Source of the DNA: CAYMRL01 sp964398985 | GTDB taxonomy: Bacteria > Deinococcota > Deinococci > Deinococcales > Trueperaceae | Assembly (NCBI GenBank): GCA_964398985.1 | Contig: CAYNOS010000001.1 | Location: forward strand, 62,001 to 126,000 | DNA length: 64,000 nt | Direction: 5' to 3' | In this document: one piece after another, positions 1 through 8,638 of the stretch | Layout: each line of letters starts with the position of its first letter | Numbering within the stretch: position 1 is the first letter of the stretch | The notes under the pieces: model-generated | The model's input: only the letters and a program-made list of their open reading frames with translations | What the model was told of the DNA's origin: nothing | Database searches by the model: none | Program-made: the position numbers and the translations under genes

Positions 1-388
1 CCATGACGGCGCCGCAAGCGCCGACCAGCAAGGCCATGGTCAGCGCCACGCGGCGGCCCAGCTTGTCCGAGCGGCGGCTCCAGTACAGCGAGCCGAGCGC
101 CACCCCGATCTGCGAGACGGCCGCCGTGATGCCGGCCAGCGAGGTCCGACCAGTCATCTGCTCACCGACGATGGCGGCCACGGTCGCGGCGGCGATCGTG
201 CCGGCCGAACCGAGGCTCTGGCTGACGAACAGCGCGCCAGTGATGCGCCGGGCCGCGCCCACGCGGCGCACGGGATCGGTGATGCGAGGGTCTGTCGAGG
301 TGGCGGCGGGAGCTACCGCGCCTGGCGGTGACGCCGCCGGCGAAGCTGCTTCCTCGGTCACCTCGAGAGCGCTACCGGTCGTACTCAC
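1..388 (-). CDS. MFS transporter, N-terminal part (cut by window edge)
   Basis: Only the first 129 codons are inside the window. A polar, Ala/Pro-rich N-terminal stretch of about 40 residues is followed by two hydrophobic helices and then the motif SRRSDKLGRRVAL, which is the classic MFS loop 2-3 signature (D-x-x-G-R-R). That loop makes a major facilitator superfamily transporter very likely, but the substrate cannot be told from this part. The GTG at 388 is chosen because the protein begins there before the first helix and a TAnnnT box lies 6 nt upstream. A DNA frame on the opposite strand is a shadow. Confidence 0.75.
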   Translation of the reverse strand, partial: MSTTGSALEVTEEAASPAASPPGAVAPAATSTDPRITDPVRRVGAARRITGALFVSQSLGSAGTIAAATVAAIVGEQMTGRTSLAGITAAVSQIGVALGSLYWSRRSDKLGRRVALTMALLVGACGAVM

Positions 389-394
389 GCCGTG

Positions 395-400
395 AGAGTA
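395..400 (-). promoter_or_regulatory. -10 box TACTCT, leaderless type
   Basis: TACTCT on the minus strand ends 6 nt before the GTG start at 388, so transcription would begin at or next to the start codon. No good -35 hexamer is visible. No Shine-Dalgarno sequence fits between the box and the start. Confidence 0.4.
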
Positions 401-435
401 CCCGTCCGCGGGGCCGCCGTATACGTCATGGCGGG

Positions 436-1470
436 TCAAGCTTGGCTGGAGGCGTCCTCGACCTCGCCGATGAGTTCCTCGACGATGTCTTCCAGGAACA
501 GCACGCCGACGTAACCGCCGCTGCCGGTCACCTTGGCGAGGTGGCTGCCTTGGCTGCGCATGGCGGCCAGAGCGTCCTCGGCATCGGCATCGGCGTCGAC
601 ATCGATCAACCTCCTCACGGACCAGGCCGCCACCGGACGGTCGAGAGCCGGGCCCTCGGCAGCGATCACGTCCTTGAAGTGGAGGTAGCCGGCCAGCGCG
701 CCGCCGGAATCGACGAGCGGGTAGCGGGAGTGGCCCTGCTCCGCGACCGCCGCCTCCAGTTGACGAGGGGTGACGTCGGCGGGCAAGGTCACCAAGCGTT
801 CCGGCGGCAGCGCCAAGTCACCGGCACGCTTGCGCGTGAACTCGAAAGCCTTGGAGAGCGTGCCGCTCTCGTCGCTGAGCTTGCCTTCGCGCTTCGAGGT
901 CTCGACGATGGTGGCGACCTCATCGAGGGTGTACGTCGATGGCGCCTCGTCACTCGGCTCGATGCCGAACAGGCGCAGAGCCCCGTTGGCGACGCCATTG
1001 AGTGCCGTGATGATCGGCCTCACCGCCCGACTCACGAAGGTCAACGCCGGCGCCAGCAGCAGCACCGAGCTGGTGGGGCGCGAGAAGGCGATGTTCTTCG
1101 GGATCATCTCGCCGAAGGTCACGTGCAGGAACGACACCAGTGCCAGTGCGATCGCGAACGACACGACGTTGATCGCACCCTGAGGCAGCCCGAGGCTCGC
1201 CAGAGGTGCCAGCAGCAGGTGGTGGATCGCCGGCTCCGAGACGTTGAGTATCAGCAGCGAGCAGACGGTGATGCCCAGCTGGCTGCAGGCGAGCATCAGC
1301 GTCGCGTGCTCCATCGCCCACAACGAGATCCGCGCCGAGCGGTTGCCGGCCAGCGCCAGGGGCTCGACCTGGGCACGACGCGCCGCCAGCACCGCGAACT
1401 CGGCCCCCACGAAGAAGGCGTTGGCGGCGAGCAGGACCACCAGCCAGACGATGCCCCACCAGTCACCCAC
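436..1470 (-). CDS. CNNM/CBS-domain membrane protein (short form)
   Basis: A 344-residue hemolysin-C/CorC-like protein. An N-terminal CNNM (DUF21) transmembrane domain covers about residues 1-180, including the conserved GEMIPKNIAFS stretch typical of the family; a pair of CBS domains follows (about 200-335, with GHSRYPLVD and FLEDIVEELIGE). It ends directly after the CBS pair and lacks the C-terminal CorC/HlyC domain that its upstream paralogue has. Family members are linked to magnesium or other divalent cation transport; haemolysis is a historical name. The start overlaps the end of the upstream paralogue by 8 nt, so the two are translationally coupled. Confidence 0.9.
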   Translation of the reverse strand: MGDWWGIVWLVVLLAANAFFVGAEFAVLAARRAQVEPLALAGNRSARISLWAMEHATLMLACSQLGITVCSLLILNVSEPAIHHLLLAPLASLGLPQGAINVVSFAIALALVSFLHVTFGEMIPKNIAFSRPTSSVLLLAPALTFVSRAVRPIITALNGVANGALRLFGIEPSDEAPSTYTLDEVATIVETSKREGKLSDESGTLSKAFEFTRKRAGDLALPPERLVTLPADVTPRQLEAAVAEQGHSRYPLVDSGGALAGYLHFKDVIAAEGPALDRPVAAWSVRRLIDVDADADAEDALAAMRSQGSHLAKVTGSGGYVGVLFLEDIVEELIGEVEDASSQA

Positions 1471-2806
1471 CTGGCGGCACCTCGCCTCCGCTCGGCTCGC
1501 CGCTGGGCGGCTCCGCCTGCGGAACGAAGCGCAGTCGGTCTACGCGCATGCCGTCCATGCGAGTCACGGCGAGCACGCCGGCTGCCACCGTGACCTCGTC
1601 ACCCAGCGTCGGGACGCGCCCCAGCACGTCCATCACGAAGCCGCCGATGGTGTCGTACTTGTCGTTCTCAGGGATCAGCAGGCCGATGTGCTCCTCGACC
1701 TCGTCGAGACGCAGCACGCCGGGCAGCGTCCACGAGCCGTCCGGCGCGCGGGCCACGCCCGGCTCGAAGCGGTCGTGCTCGTCAGCGACCTCGCCAACCA
1801 GCTCCTCGACCAGGTCCTCGAGCGTCACCACGCCGGCGGTGCCGCCGTATTCGTCGAGCACCACCGCGACCTGCAGACCGCCGCTGCGCAACTGCACCAG
1901 CAGCTCGTCGAGCGGGATCGTGCCGGGCACGTAGAGCGGGGGCTGCGCGAGGTCGGAGGCGCGCACGTTCTCCCGCTGGTCGCGAGGCACCTTGAGAGCG
2001 CTCTTGACGTGCACCACGCCGACGATGTCGTCGATCCCGGAACCGGCCAGCGGAAAGCGCGAGTGCCCGCTGCTGCGCGTGAGGGTGACCACGTCCTTGG
2101 CGCTCGCGTCGGCGGGCAGGTAGTTGAGCCGCGTCCTGGGCGTCATCGCGTCGCTGGCGGTGTACTCGGTGAAGTCGAGCGTCTTCGTCAAGAGGGTGGC
2201 GGCCTGCGTGTCGAGGCTGCCGCCTTTGGCCGAGTGGCGCACCAGACTGCTGAGCTCGTCGACGGTCCGTGCCGAGGACAACTCCTCCTTCGGCTCGATC
2301 CCGAACATGCGCACGACGCTGTTGCTGAAGCCGTTGAGGCCCCTGACGATCGGCAGAAAGATGGTGGTGAACGCGATCTGGAACGGGCTGACGAGACGGG
2401 CGGTGAGGCGCGGCAGCGTGATCGCGAGGTTCTTGGGGATCAGCTCCCCGACGATCATCGAGAGCAACGTCGCGATCGAGATGCCGATGATGGTCGCCAG
2501 TGGCCGCCCGAGGTCCGTCCGCAAACCGACGGCGGTGAACAAGGGCGTCAGCATCCTGGTCAGCGCCGGCTCCATCGTGTAGCCGGTCAGCAGGGTGGTC
2601 AACGTGATGCCGAGCTGAGCGCTCGACAGGTGGGTGGAGGTGCGCTTGAGGGCGGCGATGGTCGGACCGAGGCCGCGCTCGCCGCGGGCTTGACGCGCCT
2701 CCATGTCGGAGCGGTCGAGGTTCACCAGGGCGAACTCCGACGCGACGAACAACCCTGTGCCCACCGTCAACAGCAGCCCCAAGCCGAGCAGCAGCCAATC
2801 GTTCAC
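1463..2806 (-). CDS. CNNM/CBS/CorC-domain membrane protein (long form)
   Basis: A 447-residue family member with full architecture: CNNM/DUF21 membrane domain (about 1-190, with GELIPKNLAIT), a tandem CBS pair (about 205-335, with GHSRFPLAG and DEYGGTAGVVTLEDLVEE), and a C-terminal CorC/HlyC domain (about 350-430, with GGFVMDVLGRVPTLGD). A short Gly/Pro-rich tail follows. It is the first gene of a two-gene operon with the shorter paralogue at 436-1470. Likely function is divalent cation efflux or regulation at the inner membrane, inferred from the family. The GTG start has only a weak Shine-Dalgarno. Confidence 0.92.
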   Translation of the reverse strand: MNDWLLLGLGLLLTVGTGLFVASEFALVNLDRSDMEARQARGERGLGPTIAALKRTSTHLSSAQLGITLTTLLTGYTMEPALTRMLTPLFTAVGLRTDLGRPLATIIGISIATLLSMIVGELIPKNLAITLPRLTARLVSPFQIAFTTIFLPIVRGLNGFSNSVVRMFGIEPKEELSSARTVDELSSLVRHSAKGGSLDTQAATLLTKTLDFTEYTASDAMTPRTRLNYLPADASAKDVVTLTRSSGHSRFPLAGSGIDDIVGVVHVKSALKVPRDQRENVRASDLAQPPLYVPGTIPLDELLVQLRSGGLQVAVVLDEYGGTAGVVTLEDLVEELVGEVADEHDRFEPGVARAPDGSWTLPGVLRLDEVEEHIGLLIPENDKYDTIGGFVMDVLGRVPTLGDEVTVAAGVLAVTRMDGMRVDRLRFVPQAEPPSGEPSGGEVPPGG

Positions 2807-2858
2807 CTATGGTCCGCCGCCGGGCGGGCTATGTGAGGATCATCCATCCGTTCGGCAG

Positions 2859-2864
2859 AGTATA
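2859..2864 (-). promoter_or_regulatory. -10 box TATACT of the CNNM operon
   Basis: TATACT on the minus strand, about 50 nt upstream of the GTG at 2806, in the only AT-rich patch of this gap. It matches the -10 consensus in 5 of 6 bases. No convincing -35 is seen at 16-18 nt. Confidence 0.45.
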
Positions 2865-2885
2865 GCGGCCGCCGGCTGACGTGAG

Positions 2886-2925
2886 AGAGGACCGCAGTGG
2901 CGCGGTCGCGCCGGTGCGGTCCTCT
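2886..2925. terminator. Strong hairpin between lipoprotein gene and CNNM operon
   Basis: Perfect 11-bp arms AGAGGACCGCA (2886-2896) and TGCGGTCCTCT (2915-2925) enclose a second perfect 6-bp stem GGCGCG/CGCGCC (2899-2904 and 2907-2912). There is no U-tract, as is common in GC-rich genomes. It would end the transcript of the lipoprotein gene at 2959-3537 just before the CNNM promoter. Confidence 0.7.
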
Positions 2926-2958
2926 GTGGCCGCAGTCCTGGCGGCCATCTTGTGAACG

Positions 2959-3537
2959 TTACTGGCCGTCGTCGAGCGGCGCGGCGTCGAGCGGCTCGCC
3001 CAACTCCTGGTCGACGGGCGGGTCGAACGTGTCTTCGAGGAAGTCGTCGTCCAACTGGTCATCGCGCGGGTCGTCGAGCGGGTCGTCGAACGGAGCGTCG
3101 CCCGGGTCATCGATGGTGCCGTCGAACGGTGTCCCGGAAGGGGCGGTCAGCGGGTCGCCGGCGGGAGCCTCGAGCGGCTGATCGAGCGGGTCGACGGCGC
3201 CATCGACACTGGCAGTGTCGGCGAGCTGCTCGCCCACCTCGTTCAGCATGGCCCTGACTTCGCCGACGTCGGCGCTCACCTCGCGGGCCTCGCTGATCAG
3301 CTGTGCGGGCTGCGGGTTGGCGCCGTCGCCGAGCTGCAGCAGGCGCTGTTCGACCGCGTCGAGACGCGCCCCTACCTCGTCGATCTGCATGAGGATCATG
3401 TCGGCGTCGGTGCGGCTGATGCCGTCGTTGCGGCCGCAGGCCACCAGCATCACGGGCACGAGCAAGAGGGCCAGCAGCCTGAGCGGCTTGCGGGATCTGC
3501 GTTCCGTCGTGGGGTTGTCATGGTCGTTGGTATCCAT
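2959..3537 (-). CDS. Putative lipoprotein with acidic, Asp/Pro-rich tail
   Basis: A 192-residue protein of unknown function. After a polar, Arg/Lys-containing N-terminus comes a hydrophobic segment ending in LVAC, a lipobox with the acceptor Cys near residue 34. Residues ~45-85 form an amphipathic helix (DADMILMQIDEVGARLDAVE) that may be a coiled coil. The last ~85 residues are low-complexity and strongly acidic, with repeated D-D-P-x-D-D units. A good Shine-Dalgarno (GGGAGGA) precedes the ATG at 3537. The upstream region carries a TATCTT -10 candidate (3558-3563). It stands alone between hairpins and other genes, so context gives no function. Confidence 0.7.
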   Translation of the reverse strand: MDTNDHDNPTTERRSRKPLRLLALLLVPVMLVACGRNDGISRTDADMILMQIDEVGARLDAVEQRLLQLGDGANPQPAQLISEAREVSADVGEVRAMLNEVGEQLADTASVDGAVDPLDQPLEAPAGDPLTAPSGTPFDGTIDDPGDAPFDDPLDDPRDDQLDDDFLEDTFDPPVDQELGEPLDAAPLDDGQ

Positions 3538-3666
3538 GGGGGTCCTCCCTCGGGCGCAAGATAGGCGCCTGGGGGTGAGAACCCCTCGCGGGCGTGTGAG
3601 ATGGTCTTAACCCGGCAGCCACCCAAAAGCCAGGCAACGCTCACGGCCAACTAACAGTGCCGCCGG

Positions 3667-5877
3667 CTAGCCCACCGAACCTGAGACGGCGGCCCGCAAC
3701 GCGGTCGCCAACGCGGCTGACAGGGGGGCCGCTGCGCCGTCGGTGCGCACGAGCAGGCCCGGCCGTCCCAGCGGGGCCGCCACCTCGATCCAACGTCCGC
3801 CTGCGGCTTCGTGCTCGGCGCCAGCGAAGACCGCCTGCCAACGGCCGCTGCCCCGAGGCAGGTAGGCCCGCACGCTATTCGCGCCTTTCCGGACGACCGG
3901 CGCGACCAGCAGGTTCGGCCCCAGGAAGAACTGCTCGTCGAGCTCGCTGCACAGCGGGTCGGCCGGGTACTCGAGCCAGGCGTGACGCACCACCGGCATG
4001 CCGCTGGCGGCCGCCTCGCGCATCAACTGCTCGCGCAGGGGCCGCCAGGCGGCGTGCAGGCGAGCGGCGCGGGCGTAGTCGGCCAAGGTCACCTCGTCGT
4101 CGTACACCTGCACGTTGAGGCTCGGACGGTTGCCTTCGTGAGTCCTCAACACCGCCGTGAACGCCATCAACTCACCCCAGCGCGCCAACAGCTCACGGTC
4201 CCGGACGAGTCTCGGCAGTGGCGGGACCGTCGAGGTGTAGCCGCCAACGTCGCCGTGCTGCAGGCTGAAGCCTGACAGCCCACTGGCGAGCAGGGCCGTC
4301 AGGGCACTCTTGAGACCGTCGTGGCGGTCCCAGGTGACGGTCTGGTCGCCCAACCAGAACAGCCGAGCGTGGCCCGGGCTACGAGCGTAGCCGGAGCGGA
4401 AGAAGGTCACGTAGTCGGCTGCCGGGCGCCCACTTGCCGCGGCCACGCGGGCGCGCAGCTCGGCGTTGAACGCGGCCCACGCCTCCGGGTAGCGGTTGTG
4501 CCACTCGAGGGCCGTACCGCGCTTGAGCACGGCGTCGAGCGGCAGACCCTCCCCGAAGTCGGCCATCCATCCCAGTGCCCCGGTCTCGACCAGCTTGTCG
4601 GCAAGCACCGCGAGGTACCACTCGCGCGCGGCCGGGTCGCTGAGATCGATCAGCCCAGCGGTGAAGTCGCCTTGGTCGGTGTAGTAGGTCGAGCCGTCGG
4701 CGCGCTTCACGAAGTGCCCGGCGGCGTTGGCTTCGGCGAACAGGTCGGGGCGGCCACCGGGTCGGGTGCTCATGTCGGCGAGGAACGGGTTGACGTAGAC
4801 GAGCGGCGCCACGCCCATGGATGCCAGTCGCTCACACATCGCTTCCCAATCCGGGTAGCGCTCCCTGTCGAGTTGCCAGTCCCACCACAGCCGCTCTCCG
4901 AAGCCGACCTTGCGGTTGCCGACCCAGTCCTGCAGCCACACCCCGGTTACCGGAGCGCCGTGCCGCTGCAGGTCTGCGACGATGCGCTCGGCCTTCACCG
5001 GGCCGCCCTGCAACCCGACGAGCGCGCCGGCGTGCGCCCAGGCCGGCAGCGGCTCCATGCGCCCGCTGAACCGCGTGTAGATCTCCAGCAGGGCCGCCGG
5101 CGACTGCGCCGCGAACACGCGGGCGCCGAGGCGTGGCGCGTAGAGCCGCACGCTCGCTCGCTCGGCCGCACGGAAGTCGAACTGGCAAGGCTCGCTGTCG
5201 GTCAGGTAGAAGCCGCGCAGATCGGTGCCGAGGGCGACCGGCGCCGGCGCATAGGTGCTCCACCAGCGCCCGCCGGCGCCGCCCTTGAAGTTGGCGAGGA
5301 ACGTGATCGGCTGCGCGCCGCGTCCGACTCCCTGTTCGGCCGCGAGGATCGGCACGCGCCGCCCGGTCATGTCGAGACGACTGAACTGCACGCCGAAGCC
5401 GAACTGCTTCGAACGCGCGTCACGTTGCCAGCACAACTCCGTCCACCATCCCGGCGCGCCGCTGGTGGCCGCCGGGGACGGCTGCTCGCCTGCGTCATCC
5501 ACGAGCCGCAGGTCGATCCCCAACTGGTCGTCGTCCACCGGGGTCAGGCTCAGCCGGTACGCGAGGCTCCTGCCACCGCCACCGAACAGCCTGCCCGAGA
5601 TCCTGACCTCGCCTTCGGAAACCGCGACGTCGTTCAGCGACTGAGCCGTGTAGGCGTGCTGGACACGCTCCCGCAAGTAGAGGTGCCCCGCGGTGCCGGA
5701 GCTCTGCAGCACTCCCCGGTACGCGGCGACGAAGGGTCGCTCGGGACGGTTTCGCCACACCAGCGTGCCCGCGTGCTCCACCCGCACCCCGCTGGCGTCG
5801 ACGCCAACGGTGAAGCTACCGATCTCGAAGGCCCGAGGCTCGACCCCCTCGGCGACCAGCAACCGCCGCGCGCTCAC
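3667..5877 (-). CDS. yihQ: GH31 sulfoquinovosidase (YihQ-like alpha-glucosidase)
   Basis: A 736-residue GH31 family hydrolase. The catalytic nucleophile is in WMADFGE (about D440) and the acid/base in WLGDQ (about D511). All five residues used by E. coli YihQ for sulfoquinovose recognition are present with the same spacing: Q in GLQGG (about Q290), Q in LQDW (26 residues later, as in YihQ), then R and W in ERLWW (about R329, W332), and Y in GDVGGY (about Y547). This points to release of sulfoquinovose from sulfolipid-derived glycosides rather than a maltose-type alpha-glucosidase. No signal peptide, so cytoplasmic. The start is the GTG at 5877, which overlaps the stop of the small membrane protein gene by 4 nt; a longer upstream extension lacks family similarity. 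No sulfoglycolysis genes lie next to it. Confidence 0.88.
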   Translation of the reverse strand: MSARRLLVAEGVEPRAFEIGSFTVGVDASGVRVEHAGTLVWRNRPERPFVAAYRGVLQSSGTAGHLYLRERVQHAYTAQSLNDVAVSEGEVRISGRLFGGGGRSLAYRLSLTPVDDDQLGIDLRLVDDAGEQPSPAATSGAPGWWTELCWQRDARSKQFGFGVQFSRLDMTGRRVPILAAEQGVGRGAQPITFLANFKGGAGGRWWSTYAPAPVALGTDLRGFYLTDSEPCQFDFRAAERASVRLYAPRLGARVFAAQSPAALLEIYTRFSGRMEPLPAWAHAGALVGLQGGPVKAERIVADLQRHGAPVTGVWLQDWVGNRKVGFGERLWWDWQLDRERYPDWEAMCERLASMGVAPLVYVNPFLADMSTRPGGRPDLFAEANAAGHFVKRADGSTYYTDQGDFTAGLIDLSDPAAREWYLAVLADKLVETGALGWMADFGEGLPLDAVLKRGTALEWHNRYPEAWAAFNAELRARVAAASGRPAADYVTFFRSGYARSPGHARLFWLGDQTVTWDRHDGLKSALTALLASGLSGFSLQHGDVGGYTSTVPPLPRLVRDRELLARWGELMAFTAVLRTHEGNRPSLNVQVYDDEVTLADYARAARLHAAWRPLREQLMREAAASGMPVVRHAWLEYPADPLCSELDEQFFLGPNLLVAPVVRKGANSVRAYLPRGSGRWQAVFAGAEHEAAGGRWIEVAAPLGRPGLLVRTDGAAAPLSAALATALRAAVSGSVG

Positions 5878-6074
5878 CGCTGTCGCGTGGCCTGCAGCGC
5901 CGCATATCCCATCCCGATGAACACCGCGGAGAGGAAGTAGAACAGCGGCCCACCGCCCAGCAGCGCGCGCCACAGCAGCACGCCGCCGATCGCTGCCAGC
6001 AGCGTAGCGACCAGGATCCGGCCGCGGCGTCCGGAGTCAGAAGCTGAAGGATCTCGACCTGGCGACTTCGACAC
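5874..6074 (-). CDS. Small membrane protein coupled to the sulfoquinovosidase
   Basis: A 66-residue protein: about 19 polar residues, then two hydrophobic helices (about 20-37 and 43-60) ending in a basic tail. It starts at GTG 6074, with GAGG 8 nt upstream, and its TGA overlaps the GTG of the sulfoquinovosidase (GTGA). The tight coupling suggests co-expression. The fold looks like many two-helix inner-membrane proteins of unknown role. A TACCAT -10 candidate lies at 6092-6097. I do not recognise the family. Confidence 0.6.
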   Translation of the reverse strand: MSKSPGRDPSASDSGRRGRILVATLLAAIGGVLLWRALLGGGPLFYFLSAVFIGMGYAALQATRQR

Positions 6075-6234
6075 AGTCTCTACCTCGCCGAATGGTACCC
6101 ATCCGCGGCGCCCCAGGTCCTGCCACAGGAGTCGGCGGCGTCGGGATTCCGATGTTTCTCGGAGGCCGCCCCTGGTACGCTCGCAGGCGGCGCCGTGGAA
6201 GTGACCGCCTGAGCCGTCGCAGAACGGACAGCGG

Positions 6235-6984
6235 GTGCGCCGAGAGGAAATGCGCCGAGCGATCGCCATCTTCTGCCTGCAAGCGGTGCTGTTCGCGGCC
6301 GCCGGCAACTGGACCATCGAGGTCCACTCCGGCAACGCTCTCAAGCCGCTGCCCTCGACCATGTACATCAGGCAGACGGGCTACCCGGACGTGCTGGTCA
6401 CCGACGTGCGCTACGAGACCCGCCCGTTCAGCGACCTGACGAGCGCTCTGGGCTTGACCGAGAACTACTACGGCCTGCGCGTCGGCTACTTCCCGGCCGC
6501 CGCAACCGCCGGGGACTGGAACCACGGCTTCGAGCTCGAGTTCCTGCACGACAAGCTGTACTTCGTCTCCGGCACGGGCGCCGCAGGCGTCATCAACCAC
6601 TTCGAGCTGACCGACGGTCACAACTACCTGTTGGGCAACGTGGCCTCGCGCTACTCGTTCCTCGCGGACGCCGACCGGCCTCAAGGCAGGGCGCAAGTAG
6701 TCCTCAGAACCGGGCTCGGCCCGATGATCACGGTTCCCACCGCCATCATCCGCGGTCAGCGCAGCAACACCAGGGACGACGGCGCAGGCGTCACCTACCA
6801 CCTGGCAGGTTGGGGCGTTCAGGCGGCGGCGCAGCTGCGCTACTTCGTGACGCCCTGGTACGCTCTGAGCATCGAGACGAAGCTCAGCGGCGCGTCGACC
6901 ACCAACCAGATCGCCAATGGCACCGTCACGATGCTGGTGCCGAGCCTGCACGTGAACTTCGGCTTCACGATCCAGACCCGCTGA
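6235..6984 (+). CDS. Probable outer-membrane beta-barrel protein
   Basis: A 249-residue protein with an N-terminal signal-like helix (about residues 7-23) and then alternating amphipathic beta-strands with many aromatic residues, ending in VPSLHVNFGFTIQTR, a pattern typical of a final barrel strand. There is no recognisable enzymatic motif. It is transcribed divergently from the sulfoquinovosidase pair. A TACGCT box at 6176-6181 is a plausible -10. The start could also be ATG 6250; the GTG at 6235 is kept because AGAGG is too close to 6250. Function unknown; an 8-10-strand barrel is an inference. Confidence 0.6.
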   Translation: MRREEMRRAIAIFCLQAVLFAAAGNWTIEVHSGNALKPLPSTMYIRQTGYPDVLVTDVRYETRPFSDLTSALGLTENYYGLRVGYFPAAATAGDWNHGFELEFLHDKLYFVSGTGAAGVINHFELTDGHNYLLGNVASRYSFLADADRPQGRAQVVLRTGLGPMITVPTAIIRGQRSNTRDDGAGVTYHLAGWGVQAAAQLRYFVTPWYALSIETKLSGASTTNQIANGTVTMLVPSLHVNFGFTIQTR

Positions 6985-7008
6985 GCCAGTAAGCGCTGGG
7001 AGGCGCAG

Positions 7009-8604
7009 ATGACCTACCGCCCCGACTACCGGCTACCGTACCCGTCGTTGCGCCAACCGTTGTTGGCGCGCAACGTGGTGGCGACGTCCCAGCCGCTCGC
7101 CGCCCAGGCCGGCCTGAACATGCTCAGGCGCGGCGGCAACGCGGTCGACGCCGCTCTCGCCGCCGCCATCGCGCTGACGGTGGTGGAGCCGACCGGCAAC
7201 GGCATCGGTTCCGATGCGTTCGCGATCGTGTGGGACGGCCACAAGCTCCACGGCCTCAACGCCTCCGGCCGGTCGCCGGCCGGCCAGAGCTTCGACGACT
7301 TCGCCGCGGACGGCGCTGTGCCGCAGCGCGATTGGCGGGCCGTGACGGTCCCCGGCGCGGTCTCGGCGTGGGTGGAACTGTCGCGCCGTTTCGGCGCGCT
7401 GCCCTTCGCAGACCTCTTCGAGCCCGCCATCGCCTACGCGCGCGACGGCTTCCCGGTGTCGCCCGGGGTGGCGGCAGCGTGGGAGACCTCGCGTCGGGTC
7501 CTCTCCGACAAGCCGGACTTCGCCGCAGCCTTCCTGCCTGAAGGACGCGCGCCCAAGGCTGGCGAGATGTGGCGCTTCAGCGAGCAAGCCGTGACGCTCG
7601 AGGCCATCGCCGCCAGCACCGGCGAGGCCTTCTACCGCGGGGAGCTGGCGGCGGCGATGGTCGAGCACGCGAAAGCCTCGGGGGCTCACCTGGCGCTCGC
7701 CGACCTCGCTTCGCACGAGCCCGAATGGGTCGGCACCTTGAAGACGCCGTTCGCCAGCGCCGACCTGCACGAGATCCCCCCGAACGGCCAGGGCATCGCG
7801 GCGTTGATCGCGCTGGGCGCCCTGCGCCACACCGCCCTCGCCGACACCGAGATCGACTCGGCCGCGTGGTTGCACTTGCAGATCGAAGCCGTCAAGCTCG
7901 GCCTCGCCGACGCCCACCGCTTCGTGGCCGACCCCGCGCACCTCGACCGTGAGCCCGGCGCGCTGCTGGCGAACGACTACCTCGCCGGGCGCGCGGCCCG
8001 GATCCGGCCCGGCGTCGCCGTCGATCACGGGCACGGGGAGCCGCGGCGCGGCGGGACCGTGTACCTGAGCGCTGCTGACGCCAACGGGATGATGGTCTCG
8101 TACATCCAGTCGAACTACATGGGGTTCGGGTCCGGCGTCGTGGTGCCGAGAACCGGCATCAGCCTTCAGAACCGGGGCGCCGGTTTCGTTCTCGACCCCG
8201 GACACCCCAACCGCTACGCTCCCGGCAAGCGCCCGTTCCACACGATCATCCCGGGGTTCCTGATGCAGGGGACACGGCCGCTGGCGAGTTTCGGAGTGAT
8301 GGGCGGCCCGATGCAGGCTCAAGGTCACGTGCAGATGGCAGTGCGCATGCTGCTTCATGCCCAGAACCCGCAGGCGGCCAGCGACGCGCCGCGCTGGCAG
8401 GTGCTAGGGGGCAACCGCGTGATGTTCGAGCAGGGCTTCCGCGAGAGCGTCATCGCCGAGCTGCGGTCGTACGGTCACGAGATCGAGGTCACCGGCTCGG
8501 CCGATCCCCGGTTCGGCGGGGCGCAGCTGATCGCCCGCCTCGAGGGCGGAGCGTACGTGGCCGGCAGCGACCATCGCAAGGACGGTCAAGCCGTCGGCTT
8601 CTAG
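7009..8604 (+). CDS. ggt: Gamma-glutamyltransferase family protein
   Basis: A 531-residue Ntn-hydrolase of the gamma-glutamyltranspeptidase family. The large-subunit start (GNAVDAALAAAIAL, VVEPTGNGIGSD) is typical, and the autocatalytic cleavage site Thr lies in RRGGTVYLS (about T350), which becomes the N-terminal nucleophile of the small subunit. No signal peptide is visible, unlike periplasmic Ggt of E. coli, so it is probably cytosolic, as in the YwrD-like branch. It would hydrolyse or transfer gamma-glutamyl groups of glutathione-like compounds; the true substrate is not set by sequence. GGGAGG lies 7-8 nt before the ATG. It follows the barrel gene by 24 nt and may share its transcript. 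Confidence 0.92.
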   Translation: MTYRPDYRLPYPSLRQPLLARNVVATSQPLAAQAGLNMLRRGGNAVDAALAAAIALTVVEPTGNGIGSDAFAIVWDGHKLHGLNASGRSPAGQSFDDFAADGAVPQRDWRAVTVPGAVSAWVELSRRFGALPFADLFEPAIAYARDGFPVSPGVAAAWETSRRVLSDKPDFAAAFLPEGRAPKAGEMWRFSEQAVTLEAIAASTGEAFYRGELAAAMVEHAKASGAHLALADLASHEPEWVGTLKTPFASADLHEIPPNGQGIAALIALGALRHTALADTEIDSAAWLHLQIEAVKLGLADAHRFVADPAHLDREPGALLANDYLAGRAARIRPGVAVDHGHGEPRRGGTVYLSAADANGMMVSYIQSNYMGFGSGVVVPRTGISLQNRGAGFVLDPGHPNRYAPGKRPFHTIIPGFLMQGTRPLASFGVMGGPMQAQGHVQMAVRMLLHAQNPQAASDAPRWQVLGGNRVMFEQGFRESVIAELRSYGHEIEVTGSADPRFGGAQLIARLEGGAYVAGSDHRKDGQAVGF

Positions 8605-8611
8605 CCGCGAA

Positions 8612-8638
8612 CCGCCCGCGTCACTCGTTCTCGGGCGG
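8612..8638. terminator. Bidirectional hairpin between convergent genes
   Basis: Perfect 7-bp arms CCGCCCG (8612-8618) and CGGGCGG (8632-8638) with a 13-nt loop sit between the 3' ends of the ggt gene and the small FPASDP gene, overlapping the last codons of the latter. Confidence 0.45.

Noticed and set aside
2959..3200. Asp-rich repeats of the lipoprotein as RTX calcium-binding repeats
   Set aside because: The repeats read DDPxDD and lack the GGxGxDxxx nonapeptide; better described as low-complexity acidic tail.
3572..3585. GGGGT-GAGA-ACCCC mini-hairpin upstream of the lipoprotein gene
   Set aside because: Only a 5-bp stem in a leader region; likely by chance, no terminator or riboswitch features around it.
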